Shown: piece by piece, positions 23,016-33,461 of the stretch
How positions within the stretch are numbered: the stretch's first letter is position 1
Layout: the number at the start of each line of letters is the position of its first letter
Assembly: GCA_963556695.1 (NCBI GenBank)
Contig: CAUWAG010000008.1
Span: forward strand, 1 to 64,000
Length of the DNA: 64,000 nucleotides
Direction of reading: 5' to 3'
Source: Anthostomella pinea
Taxonomy: Eukaryota > Ascomycota > Sordariomycetes > Xylariales > Xylariaceae
Program-made: the position numbers and the translations under genes
Notes under the pieces: model-generated
What the model was told of the DNA's origin: nothing
Databases searched by the model: none
Seen by the model: only the letters and a program-made list of their open reading frames with translations

Positions 23016-24389
23016 ATGGCGACTCCTCAGTCCACAGCTTCTGGCGATGCGCCGCCCGCCGCCAAGGGTAGCCTGGAGCAGATCACGTTCCGCTTCTGCT
23101 CCGAGTGCTCCAACATGCTGTACCCCAAGGAAGACGAGGACGCTCACAAGCTCCAGTTTACCTGCCGGACCTGTCAGTACACCGTGGAGGCCACATCGAG
23201 TTGCGTCTTCCGCAATGTTATGAACAATGCTGCCGGCGAAACTGCAGGTGTCACTCAGGATGTTGGATCGGACCCTACGGTTCGTAGTCATGTTTCCTTT
23301 CACTCTTCGCATGCTCCTGCTGGTGCCCATGCCTCTCATGCCTCTGCTCCTGCCACTGCCGACGATGATCTCGCTGTCTGTCTCAGATGCGGTATGACCC
23401 TACTACATTGTAGCCGGTGTAAGGATCCTGCCTCCATCGACGAATACAACCATTTCGTGAAGCATCACTTAGACTTTGCTGTCGCAAAGACCCTAGGCTA
23501 CATCGGAGTAGCCAGCCTTTGGAACGCCCTAGACACCGAAGGACGGACAGCATGGGATGCCCGGTTCGCTTCGTGCAGAGGTGTAAATCTAGGTCATCTC
23601 TCGCAAGACACTCTGGCTCACTATCTACCCTTCGAAATTGCCCTCAACCCCAACGCCGATCCTCCGGAGGCCCTCGGTATTGATCAGGAAGACTACGACA
23701 ACACCGATTTCCTAGTATGAGCACGTTCGCTGTCATCCACCGGCTTTGACGTCGTGTCACATACCACCCACCGCACCTTTTGTCGACTGTCGTATGGCAG
23801 TTCTGGCCTACCGAGCCCCCGAGCTTCATGAGACTTTCCGATACTTGTGAGGTTGCACTTCGGCAGCCCCATCCAATCACTTCCACTTCTCATGCCAGGG
23901 TCTTCTGGACAGTGGAACCTCGAGATGGACTATTCGACATCAATAACCATAAGCCGGATGAAATCGAGAGAGAGCGTCTGTTATACCTTCGGAATCAAGA
24001 TGTTGTGCTTGGCGCTGTCGTCTATGACATATATGAAGGAGACAACCCAGCAGACACCCAGGCAGGCCATATCAGAGAGGGGGGTTTCGACTTGGCCCAT
24101 TACTAGCAACAGGGCACCCAGCTTGGGGGAGCATGCATTGTTTGTACTCTCTGATGCTGAAGCTGGTGCTGACGTTGCGTTTCCGTCTTCTAGCTCCCTC
24201 GGTCGAACAAGACCTGTCCTGCATGCCAGCACGATGAAGCCGTCTTTTTCCAATCTCAGCAGCGAAGTGCCGAAACTGGCATGGTGAGTATCTCAGATCC
24301 GGGAAGCATCATGATACATGGAGTGTCTAACGGTCTCCCAATAGAAACTCTTCTATGTCTGCTGCGATTGCGGTCACATCTTTCAGTAA
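23016..24389 (+). CDS. RPB9: RNA polymerase II subunit Rpb9
   Basis: Three exons, 23016-23279, 24194-24283 and 24345-24389, join in phase to 132 residues. The N-terminal zinc ribbon has Cys28, Cys31, Cys50 and Cys53 (FRFCSECSNMLYPKED; CRTC). The linker ETAGVTQDVGSDPT is typical of Rpb9. The C-terminal ribbon has Cys96, Cys99 (NKTCPACQHDEAVFFQSQQR), Cys124 and Cys127 (KLFYVCCDCGHIFQ, then stop). Intron 2 is ordinary: 61 nt, GTGAGT, GTCTAAC, AATAG. Intron 1 is 914 nt with a GTTCGT donor and CTTCTAG acceptor. Without splicing, exon 1 reads on to a stop at 23720, giving a protein without the second ribbon. Rpb9 acts in start-site choice, fidelity and transcript cleavage. Confidence 0.9.
23280..24193 (+). 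other. Oversized RPB9 intron 1 with coding-like content
   Basis: Far longer than the other introns here. Its first 441 nt stay open in frame with exon 1 and encode DLAVCLRCGMTLLHCSRCKD, then a mixed helical segment ending DQEDYDNTDFLV. The four Cys in that block could form a zinc site. A second open stretch follows at 23828-24106. Either a nested gene was inserted into a small intron, or the region encodes an alternative C-terminus. Confidence 0.55.
23828..24106 (+). CDS. Possible nested small ORF in RPB9 intron 1
   Basis: 92 codons from an ATG at 23828. The product includes VFWTVEPRDGLFDINNHKPD and LLYLRNQDVVLGAVVYDIYE, with balanced polar and hydrophobic composition. No family recognised. 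It may instead be a later exon of a nested gene whose earlier exon is the open frame at 23336-23720. Weak evidence overall. Confidence 0.3.
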   Translation: MRLSDTCEVALRQPHPITSTSHARVFWTVEPRDGLFDINNHKPDEIERERLLYLRNQDVVLGAVVYDIYEGDNPADTQAGHIREGGFDLAHY

Positions 24390-25157
24390 ATCTAGGGCGT
24401 CCCTTGAGATTCCTCGAGTATGATACCTGGATTTGCCGCGAGCACTCGATTTTACTATTCATAGGAGGCGTTGCATGGATTCGGAGTCTAGAGCGGTTCA
24501 CAGGGTCTACGTAGGCTACGGATTGGCATGCTTGTTCAATAGACACAAATCGATTTCAGTTACTTCTGACAGCGCACTGTCTGACCCACTGGTGTTTACT
24601 GTGTGCTCAACATGGTGTCGCCGTACATATTCACCTGAAAATGTTTTTAACTTCTGTAAGCAGTCACAAACCGTGATCTGCCGTGCTTCGATCTTGACAC
24701 ATGTCGTCGCCGTCTGCCGTGCTTTGATCTTGACGAATGTCGTCGCCCTTAGCATTACGGTTATGCCACGCTATCCGACTGGCTAGACCATGGTACTTGG
24801 AAGATTTGTATATTCGATCTTGGCACTGGCTACGACCTCTAGAATCGCAGGCAAATGAGCTCATCGTGAAAATAGCCTCCTGTCTTGCCAAACGCCCTCT
24901 AGATGCCCATCACAGTTATAGTACAATGTTGGTGCAGTTCGTGGCATTCAAGCAGCGTCCCAGCCTCACTCCACTGCCCACCAGCTCTATCCATCGCCTC
25001 TTATTCAGACGCCGTCGACAATACCACGCGTAGTCATACATCCCACCGCCGATTTAATCATATATATCCTTCACACCCCCTCTTCCGCTCCATCAAGGCA
25101 TCTACCTATCCCTCGTCGTCGTCATCGTCTCGACCGACCGTCCGTCCCCCACACCCC
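24390..25157. other. Convergent intergenic region with a 36-bp duplication
   Basis: Lies between the 3' ends of RPB9 and uL14m. A tandem pair of CTGCCGTGCTTYGATCTTGA-starting units sits at about 24679-24750. No gene supported. Confidence 0.55.
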
Positions 25158-25782
25158 TTAAGCGTGCGTAGGCGCCATACTCAGGATCTTGCTCCACTTG
25201 CGGCGGCGCAGCTCGGCGCCGACGACGCCGTTGACGCGGGTGCCGATGGGGTCGCCGGCCTTGTTGATCAGCACGCAGGCGTTATCGTCGAACTTGACGA
25301 CGCTGCCGTCGGGCCGCTGCACCTGCTTGCGCGTGCGCACCACGATGGCATGCCGGATGTCGCCGCGCTTGACCTTGTTCGCCGCCGACGCCACGCCCAT
25401 GCCCGCGTCCGACGCGCCGCGCTGCTTCTGGACTATGGCTACGATGCGGTCGCCTGTTTTGTGAGGAGGGGAGCGGGTTAGCTTGAGGTGTCTTTTGGAG
25501 TTGGAGCTGGCGTATCGGGGAAGAGAAGGGCGATGAGGAGGACGAATGAGAGGCGTACCTATTGTTGCATGGCGTTTCTGGCCGACGACGAGGGCGCACT
25601 CGACAATGGCGGCGCCCGAGTTGTCGATGCAGTTGAGCATAGACTGGGAGGCCCGATGTTTAGCGACCTCCTTCGCAACCCGCGGCAGACCAACACACCA
25701 CCTAGTTACCCATGGGGGACATGATAACAATACCAACAGCTAGGAAAAAGAGAGCAAACTTTCATACCTTTAATTGAATCAT
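25158..25782 (-). CDS. MRPL38: Mitochondrial ribosomal protein uL14m
   Basis: Exons on the minus strand are 25782-25768 (MIQLK), 25643-25559 and 25453-25158, giving 131 residues. Introns are GTATGA to CTCCCAG and GTACGC to AAACAG, and phases match. The protein reads SMLNCIDNSGAAIVECALVV, then DRIVAIVQKQRGA, ends RRKWSKILSMAPTHA, and spans the whole uL14 fold, which binds 23S-type rRNA at the subunit interface. The organellar rather than cytosolic assignment rests on the MIQLKSMLNC start and the bacterial-type length. The 15-nt first exon would be missed by simple frame calling. Confidence 0.9.
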
Positions 25783-26964
25783 CGTGGCCGTTGTACCCTG
25801 GTGCAGGGCCCAATGCAATCCGAGGCTGATGCGATAGGGTGCTGTTGGATGATCTCTGCAGTCGAAGCTCTCCTTGTTCGCTCAAAATTAGGCGTGCATT
25901 CAAGGTTGGACGGAAGTCTCCGACGCCAGTGTCCCACGAGGCTGAAGCACTACCCACCTAAACGTACCCCTGCATAAAGCGTGGTATCCCTGGGACGATG
26001 TGAGGCCAATCATTTGGCCTGAGGTACATAAGTCACATCCATCATTCTTCAGCCTTCTCTTGGCTATCGTTTTGATGCAAATATGTGCAGATTCATGCAA
26101 GTAAGCAGTGTCCCTCCCGTCCTCAGCCCTGGCAGCCCCCGGTCCGGTTAGTGCCGTTGACCTGCCACCCTCTTTTCCCACTCTTTTCGTGTGTGGACTG
26201 CGGACGAGGGACCCGGACGGCCGCCAAGTTCCAACATTGGTCGGCCCAGCCAACTCTAGACATTCAAGTTGGATCGCATCACACACATCCAGCTTAATTA
26301 CCTTCCTTTATGACATCTCTCGACTCTACTCTTCCGACGCAGTATGCCAAATTTAACCGCTCTCTTATTTTGCCTCTGTTTCTGAATCGGTTCTAAACGA
26401 GTATCACTCCTTGATCTACCTTGTGGTGGTGGTCAGTGGCCTCTAGTCAGGGTTGGCGTGTTCACCGGACGTTCTTAATTCATCCCTTTAATTGGGGTTT
26501 ATTACTCCTCCTCCCACTTCTCGGGTCTGCCCACCAAACCACCTCTCGCATCATCATAATCTCAGCAGCTCGCAGCATCTTCGTTCGATTAAGTTTGAGC
26601 CGGCTGAGCCAGAAGAAGTGCTCGAGTACTGCGTGTTTGAGAGGGTGTGGGAGACTTCAATCCGATCTTGTCACAGCCGCAGCTGAGCATCCCGCATTGA
26701 ACCCAAGAATATCACTGCCAGATATCACAGCCTCACTTTCACCTCAGGCACATATTCGACTTTTCTCTCGGGTTTTACGAGGGGGCCTGTGAATAACACC
26801 CTCGCTCACTCTTTTCAATTTTACCGCAAGCTTCTCGTTTTGCAACACCGATTCCTTTCCCACATTTCTCTTCACCATACTTCCCCATCTTCCTTATTAC
26901 AACAGCATACTCGTCTCGTCAGCCAGTGCCTCACTTCACTGGCTTCACAAAACCAGTTGCGACA
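25783..26964. other. Divergent promoter region between uL14m and SET9
   Basis: No gene recognised. The last ~500 bases are T/C-rich and probably form the SET9 leader. Open frames at 26421-26792 and 25900-26286 have no domain. Confidence 0.5.
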
Positions 26965-29206
26965 ATGCCTGCAACACCTTGCGCTGCTAGGAAGCAGCAG
27001 ATCACTCTGGCGCAATTGTCGTCCTATGACGACATCCTAACCGATGCGCTTGTAGATCATGTAAGTTGTCACTCCCGCTTGTCGCATCGGCAGGCCGCAA
27101 TGCCCAAGGAGACGACTGACCCCCAGCTAGGCCTACTACTGGACGACCATTCCGAAGAATCGAATCTCTTACCATCCCTCGCGAGGTGTCACCGAGTCGA
27201 AAATTGCGAAGATCATTCAATCCCACCTGATCGTCGAACCGGACATCGAACTCGCCGAGACCAAGCTGCTTGCGACGGAAGGCCTCCGCAGATTCCACAA
27301 TGGGCTCAAGACACCCAAGGAGAAGGACGACTTCCGTGCCCACCTCCGACGCTACATGCGACTCTACCTACCCGACTGCCCCTTCGAGGTCAGCTCGACC
27401 AATCGCTACACCATCATGAGCCACGAGGCAGCCATAACTGCGCGCAAGTTCATCAAGCGGGGGCAGCCGGTCAAGTACCTTGAGGGCATCCAGGTCATGA
27501 TTACCGAGAAGGAGGATCGGGAACTTTCTAAGAGAAAGAAGGACTTCAGCATCGTTGTCAGCGCCAGAAACAAGTGCGCTTCGCTGTTCATGGGACCTGC
27601 ACGATTCGCCAACCACGACTGCGGCGCCAACGCACGCCTGACGATTACTGGTCACACAGGCATCGAAATCGTCGCAACGCAGAATATCGAAGTGGGCGAC
27701 GAGATCACGGTATCATACGCGGACAACTACTTCGGAGAGGACAACTGCGAGTGCTTGTGTAGCACGTGCGAGGAGAACGCCGTAAACGGATGGGCGCAGC
27801 CAGAAGGCGGTGCTGTGCTAAACAAGAGCGTCGAGGAGGTGGTTGCAGAGGGATACTTTTTGCGCCGCAGAAGCAACCGGGAAGACAGCTGCGCATCAGC
27901 GTCTCGCACCCCTTCCGTCACCCCCGACATTCGACCCAGAATCCGTAAGACTCGACCGAAGGCACCTCGCGTGGACTCCGAGGGAGCGCCTATAACCAAT
28001 TCACCCGTACCCCAGAATTTGCTTCGTCAGAAGCGCAAGCGCGAGATCGAGTCCCTCCAGTCTCCGCCGGTCACTCCGGCCAAAAAGCTCAAGATGGCCC
28101 AGTACGAAGTACAGCCTATCCCCATGTCTGGGACATTATCCCGACGCAGCAGCGATGATATCTCGGCTAGCGGGCAGTCTTCGTCGGAATCAGGAAGCGC
28201 GGACATGGCCATGACTGATGCGACAACCCCAGAGGAAGACCCCAAGGAGCCGGGCCTTTCGTCACCGGCACTGACACCAACCAGGCTGCTGTTACAGGTA
28301 CTGAAGCAAGAAGAGTCAGAAACCTCCTCGCTATCTGAACTTGCCTTCACCCCGTCTGAGGTCGCTTGTGATGAGAACCCTGTCGCAGAGGCACCTTTAC
28401 CCACCATTGAGACAACTCAAGCTGCTGAGCAAATCTCTGCCGTCCTTCCCATCAACCCTGCCGTTGTGGAGCTGTCGTCTGTTGAGCCCATCACTCTACC
28501 GTCTCCCATTGCACCAGTGCCCAGTGAGGATGTTGCTGTTCTTCCTCCTTCTGCCCTCTCAACCGCAGAGTCTGCTGTCAAAGAGGAACCTGAACGTGGC
28601 CGACCTCGCAGAGGCAGACCCCGAAAGGGCGAAGAACGCAAGGTGGTCGCTATCGCCGAGGTAACTCCCACCCAGATCCGCAAGCGTACCCCGGGCGATT
28701 ACCAACTTACTCCGGCTCTACTATTCGAGCCCAACACCGCTTGGATTCATTGCACCATATGCAACGACCCCTTCGTCCAGCAGAACGCCTATTACACGCG
28801 GAGTTCCTGCCCCAGATGCGAGCGTCATTCCAAGCTCTATGGTTACCAGTGGCCCAAGACCGAGAAGGAGGGCCCGAATGACAAGGAGGAACGGATTCTT
28901 GACCATCGCCTTGTTCACCGGTTCTTGACTGCTGATGACGAGGCCAAGATTCGTGGCCGCAGACCTCCGTCTAGCTACCTCAAGCCCGCCACCGCTCTCG
29001 TTGTTGTGGAAGGCGAGGCACCCGTTAAGCGAGGCCGAGGCCGACCCAGGAAGTATCCTCTTCCGCAACTTGTACTGCCCGCAGCGCCGGCGCAGCTCGA
29101 TCCAGACGCAGTTGCAGAAGATGAGGACGAGGACGAAGGTGACTCCGGCAGCACCAGACGCAGCGGACGCAGAAGACAACCGAGCCTGAAGGCGGCCGGG
29201 TGCTAG
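26965..29206 (+). CDS. SET9: Set9-type histone H4 lysine-20 methyltransferase
   Basis: Exon 1 is 26965-27060 (ending DILTDALVDH), a 70-nt intron follows (GTAAGT to AGCTAG), and exon 2 is 27131-29206, giving 723 residues. Exon 2 opens AYYWTTIPKN, characteristic of Set9. The SET domain is at about residues 120-250, with NHDC at 193-196 and a GDEITVSYADNYFGED block followed by the post-SET cysteines CECLCSTCE. After a disordered acidic middle comes a second conserved region (WIHCTICNDPFVQQNAYYTR) with a Cys pattern. AT-hook-like motifs (RGRPRRGRPRKG; KRGRGRPRKYP) lie on either side. The enzyme methylates H4K20 in chromatin, linked in yeast to the DNA damage checkpoint. Confidence 0.93.
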
Positions 29207-30001
29207 ATCCACACTCTATATCAGCTGGCATTGGGTCGCATACGGCGCAGTAGGTCATAACTAGACTTGGATGAGCCTGTGAACATCGCGATTTTCCTTT
29301 TATTTCATCGGTACAAGTCATCCACCACTGGCTCTTTCCGGGATTTATAACCTACGCCAGCATACAAAGCATTCAACGGCGTTGCATCGAGTTGAGCGTT
29401 CTGCATTCCAAGGGGAGTTCATACACCGTCATTGTATACTAGTAGGATATTTACCGCGTAGGTACAGCTTTCGACTAATCGCAGAGCAGGGACTATTCAA
29501 GCCGCCTGCGTCGAGTGGAAGAAGCTGGGAGGGTAGAGCAAAGAATACAACCAGATATACCAACAGCAGATCCGTCTTCGTGCCAGTAGCTGTGAAAGTG
29601 CATCAATCGTGTTTATCTGGCTCGTGGTTATTTGGCATTCCATTCCAATCCGGATTTTTCAGCCGCCGGCCTTCAACGTAACGACATGAAAGAGCAGCTC
29701 GAATACCAGCATCCATCCGGACAACCCTCTAACAAGCGCTGTATTATGCAGAATGAACATCGGGAGTATCACAGCAACCTTCACTCTGATCGTTATTGCT
29801 ACCTCTACGGTGAGTTTGCCCATTTTCCGATTTCGGGGTGCACAAAGCTGGGGAACCAAGCAAAGAGCACAATGCCGACCTCGCGGTCAATGGATCGAAA
29901 GAACAGTAGAATCTGGTGTTGCTTTGTCCTAGGCCAGTTCCCAAAAAAAATTGTCTAGACCTACAGCAGTACGTGAGTTTAACGTAGCCCTTGGTTCGAG
30001 C
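29207..30001. other. Intergenic
   Basis: 3' region of SET9 and unassigned sequence up to the SINE target site. No RNA gene or conserved frame seen. Confidence 0.5.
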
Positions 30002-30583
30002 ACCGAAAGAGCTTCCGGCCGTATGGCGCAATGGTCAAATGCGTCTGGTTGTGTTCTCGTTTGTGCGGTGGGCGACGAGAACAAGTGGGTTCGAATCCTG
30101 CTATGGCCCCCTTCTGACCCGGCTTGTGCGAGTCGACAACCAGCACACGACAGTGGAGAGGCCCCATTATCGCAGAGCCCGATAGCCAAGCAGCTTGTCT
30201 CCACAACACCCACTCCTGCGAGGTTTCTCCCCTTGTGGTTTCCCTCGCCAGTAGATAACAAACACCTACTTCACCCACCAATGCGACATATATCGAACGG
30301 CTACTGGAACGATGTGTACACCAGAGGACTGAGGTTCACTGGGTCGCTTTGTCACTGGACAGGAGGTTTTTCTGACGGAATCGTGCTTGGGTATTGACTA
30401 AAACCATCTGGACACTCCAGATTGGTACCGCTACAGCGAGGATAGGCTCGTGCGCGGATCTGAATGTATCTAGACTGACACCTCTACAACCTTGCGATGC
30501 AATGGCTCTGGGAGGTGTGGTTTGCCCTGTTGAGGGACTGCACCCACGATAAATACAATCAATCAATCAACCGAAAGAGCTTC
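30002..30583 (+). mobile_element. tRNA-derived SINE with LINE-like 3' end
   Basis: The 14-bp direct repeat ACCGAAAGAGCTTC at 30002-30015 and 30570-30583 is perfect and flanks a 554-bp body. The head is tRNA-like: acceptor halves GGCCGTA (30017-30023) and TATGGCC (30102-30108) pair, the A box TGGCGCAATGG is at 30024-30034 and the B box GGTTCGAATCC at 30088-30098. The anticodon arm is distorted, so it is not a working tRNA. From about 30412 the sequence follows the LINE 3' end (compare 39395-39530), sharing GCGATGCA and GGCTCTGGGAGG. It ends AAATAC(AATC)n. Polymerase III transcription and mobilisation by the LINE proteins are inferred from this structure. Confidence 0.85.
30017..30109 (+). promoter_or_regulatory. 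Internal pol III promoter of the SINE (tRNA-Arg-like head)
   Basis: A and B boxes 53 nt apart within a pairing acceptor stem and a T arm (GTGGG/CCTGC around TTCGAAT). D-arm wording resembles fungal tRNA-Arg genes, but no standard anticodon stem-loop can be folded, so the parent tRNA is a guess. Confidence 0.65.
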
Positions 30584-30840
30584 ACACGAATTTTGACAAT
30601 TACATTTCTGTGATTCGTTATCGTTGCTATTCAGTATCCCAGCGTCAAGTTTTGGCGTTGACCACCGACGATAAGAAGGGGCATGCAGAACCCCTTGCTG
30701 GCCACCGTGGGCTTGTCGAAGCATGTCTGCGGTGTACATAGACAGGTCCGTATTGCCTCCCCTTTCCTCACACATGCTTCTTCCGCATACATATCTGGCA
30801 TGCTCAGACGTCGGAGTCGCCCTAGTAGTGAAGCAATGGA

Positions 30841-31176
30841 ATGACCCGAACTGACAATCAGCAGCTCCAGCGCATCACCGGACACGTCGATTACCTCGTC
30901 TTACTCCTGATCTTGCTGGGCATCGTGTTCGCGTTCCTGTTCGCCGAGATCCTGGACGAGACGGTTGATGAGGAGGGACACGAGGGGAAATTCATTCGCT
31001 TGAAGGACAAAGCGGCTTTGGACTTCGAGTATGAGAATATCGGGGATGGGGAAGGCGATGGCGAGGAGTATGGGAGTGAGACTGATATTGATGTTGATGG
31101 GGCGGAGGATATGGGAAGGGAGCGGTTTCTGGGGCGGCTGTTGGGGATGAAGAGGAAGATTGAGTGTGCGTTGTAA
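30841..31176 (+). CDS. Small single-pass membrane protein, acidic tail
   Basis: 111 residues from an ATG at 30841. One strong transmembrane segment (YLVLLLILLGIVFAFLFA, about residues 19-36) follows a short polar N-terminus. The remainder is strongly acidic with GDGEGDGEEYGSETD, then a basic end. No signal cleavage site and no recognised domain. It begins 257 bp downstream of the SINE, whose insertion may affect its promoter. It could be a chance frame, but the composition argues for a gene. Confidence 0.5.
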   Translation: MTRTDNQQLQRITGHVDYLVLLLILLGIVFAFLFAEILDETVDEEGHEGKFIRLKDKAALDFEYENIGDGEGDGEEYGSETDIDVDGAEDMGRERFLGRLLGMKRKIECAL

Positions 31177-32237
31177 CTCAAGGGACAGGCTACGTGTATC
31201 AACGGTGGTCTGCTGGGGTCTCGTAATGAGGCTGTGTCGTTTGAAGGGAGGAAGCAACAATAATGATGCGGCATGATATGAGGTATGGCCATTTTCATTG
31301 CGACTGGATAGGTACGAAAGGGTACAAACATATTGAGGGAATATCGTGACAAGACCAGCTGGACTCGCAAAGATGCGCCTCGTCAGAGTTGTACTTGAGG
31401 CCGTTGATCCGACAGGGAGGAGCCCTTGATCCTGCCGGTGGTGTCGGGGGTCTATCTGAACGCAGCCGGAGTACACCGTGGGAGATTATGGAGCCGTGCT
31501 TACTGCCGATACGCCTTGGGCTTGCAATGTGTGGTTTCCAGCCTGAAAGCGTCTCTTTGATATGAGCCAAATACCAGTCACCCAGAGCTGCAGTACCTAA
31601 GCTAACAACTTCGGTCGGTACTCTCTAATTGACAACTTGGCCTCCTGCCCTTAGACTCTTGCGTCCATATTGCCCCCCAAAGGGCCTCCTTGACCTTGCC
31701 CATGTAAGAGCCCGTGTAAGAGCCCGTATCCATGTGCTCGTCACTGGCTTCCTGGGACAGAGCCATGCGCAGGATCATCTGCCCTCGGTCGACGGCGAGT
31801 TTCAAAAGAGTGCGCAGCGTGATTTCTGCGATGATACCACCTCGCATTGTTACGTATAAGAGCAATATCAAGATCCTGATTGAATGATCACCTCGCGCAA
31901 AGGATTTCCTCTTGGTAGTACTACGTCAGAGTTGACAAGGAAAAGCCAGTCTCTAGCTGATGACCACCCGTTATAGATCTTTAGAAGAATGCCCCGTTGA
32001 TTGGTGACAGTCTGACAGTTCCAAGGATGCTATTCCTGGCTAGTGCATGAAAAATGAGGGTCCGATCATCGAACATGTCACAAATCCGAACTGAGATCCG
32101 AACCGAAATCCGAAACCCCGTGGTTGACATGAGCCGAGCGCTTTTATCACCGCATATAATAAAGAGCGACATCACTGACCCTCCACACCTTCATTTCGAC
32201 ATACTGCTGTCACACCACGCCCTCAACTTATCACCAC
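31177..32237. other. Intergenic
   Basis: No supported gene. Minus-strand frames over 30891-31476 mirror the small membrane protein. At 32085-32118 there are three ATCCGAA(A/C)-type repeats in the monooxygenase promoter. Confidence 0.5.
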
Positions 32238-33461
32238 ATGGAAACCCCAATCCTGATCATCGGTGCCGGAGTAGCCGGTCTGGCGCTCGCTCAAGGTCTA
32301 TTCAAGCACGACATACCCTTTCGCATCTTTGAACGCGATGGAAGCTTCCACGCTCGCACGCAGGGCTATCGCGTGCGGATCTCCGAGGATGGAATCGAAG
32401 CTATGAGATGTAACCTACCACGTGAACGATTTGATACCCTGGAAAGTTCATGCGCCAAGGTTACGAGCGCCAGCAATGCCCCTTCTATCCTCGACGCCAG
32501 TACTGCGCAAGCAGGTGCACCACTCTTCAAGCCTGGCCAGAAGCCGCCATCAATGCAGCAGACGAACACCAAACCTTGGAGCGTCGACCGCAGCGTGCTG
32601 CGGGAGGTATTGACGACGGATCTCAGCCCTTTTCTTGAGTTCGGGAAAGGATTCCAAAGCTTCTGCGAAGACGGCGACGGTGTGCGCGTCACCTTCACCG
32701 ACGGCAGTACAGCTCGAGGCAGCCTTCTAGTCGGCGCAGACGGCACATGGTCTCCTGTGCGGCAGCAGCTATTTCCCTCATATCAGCTAGCGGATTCTGA
32801 AGGACGACTCATCTATGGCAAGACGCCCATGGCCAAGGAGCTAATCGAGCAATTCTCGCCAGTTGCCATGTCCGGCCTCACGCTGCTACGTGGCCCGCAG
32901 GACAGCTGCCTCTTGGAGCCCATGCGCTTCAACCACGCTGATGTGTCGCTACCTACGCCCGAGGACTACGTGTACTGGGTTCTCTTCGCGCGGAAAGAGC
33001 AGTGGATGTCGGACGACAAGCTTATACGTCTCGGTCCTGAGGATATCGTAGCCTTGTCGCGTAATCTGACAAAAGCCTGGCATGGGAGCTTACGGCCACT
33101 GTTCCATCAGCACGGCACTATCGCTTCAGTGAGTCGTGTGCTTACCAGCCGACCATCAGCTCTACCGACAGCTGCTGCGCCATCGGGCGTACACACCGCT
33201 GCTCGGGCGACACTTATAGGTGACGCGGCACATCCTATGCCGCCCACGGCGGCCCTAGGCGCGACAACTGCTCTGCGGGATACGGCGGCACTTGTACGCC
33301 ACTTGCTGGAGAGTATAAATGGCCAAACAGGGCCGGCAGCGCTGAGGGCGTATGAAACTGAAATGAATGGATATGCACGAGCGGCGGTGGCGAGTAGTTT
33401 ACCTGGTGGGAAGGCCATGTTTGGGATGAAAGACTTTGACCAGTTACCCGTGGCCGTTTGA
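32238..33461 (+). CDS. FAD-dependent monooxygenase
   Basis: 407 residues, uninterrupted. The N-terminal Rossmann motif GAGVAGLALA is at 9-18 and the Glu at the end of strand two (FERDG) binds the ribose. The DG motif GADGTWSPVR is at 166-175, and the second FAD motif GDAAHPMPP at 328-336. This is the architecture of PHBH-type aromatic hydroxylases and fungal secondary-metabolite monooxygenases, which use NAD(P)H and oxygen on small substrates. No membrane anchor is seen. No other biosynthetic genes are nearby, so the substrate cannot be inferred. Confidence 0.88.
   Translation: METPILIIGAGVAGLALAQGLFKHDIPFRIFERDGSFHARTQGYRVRISEDGIEAMRCNLPRERFDTLESSCAKVTSASNAPSILDASTAQAGAPLFKPGQKPPSMQQTNTKPWSVDRSVLREVLTTDLSPFLEFGKGFQSFCEDGDGVRVTFTDGSTARGSLLVGADGTWSPVRQQLFPSYQLADSEGRLIYGKTPMAKELIEQFSPVAMSGLTLLRGPQDSCLLEPMRFNHADVSLPTPEDYVYWVLFARKEQWMSDDKLIRLGPEDIVALSRNLTKAWHGSLRPLFHQHGTIASVSRVLTSRPSALPTAAAPSGVHTAARATLIGDAAHPMPPTAALGATTALRDTAALVRHLLESINGQTGPAALRAYETEMNGYARAAVASSLPGGKAMFGMKDFDQLPVAV

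Noticed and set aside
22567..23223. Forward frame covering the RPB9 leader
   Set aside because: It overlaps RPB9 exon 1 in another frame and is Pro/Thr/Ser low-complexity from the pyrimidine-rich leader.
28721..29212. Minus-strand frames over SET9
   Set aside because: Antisense shadows of a well-supported coding region.
30017..30109. A functional tRNA gene
   Set aside because: Acceptor and T arms pair well, but no anticodon stem-loop can be formed, and the unit lies inside a SINE with its own target duplication.
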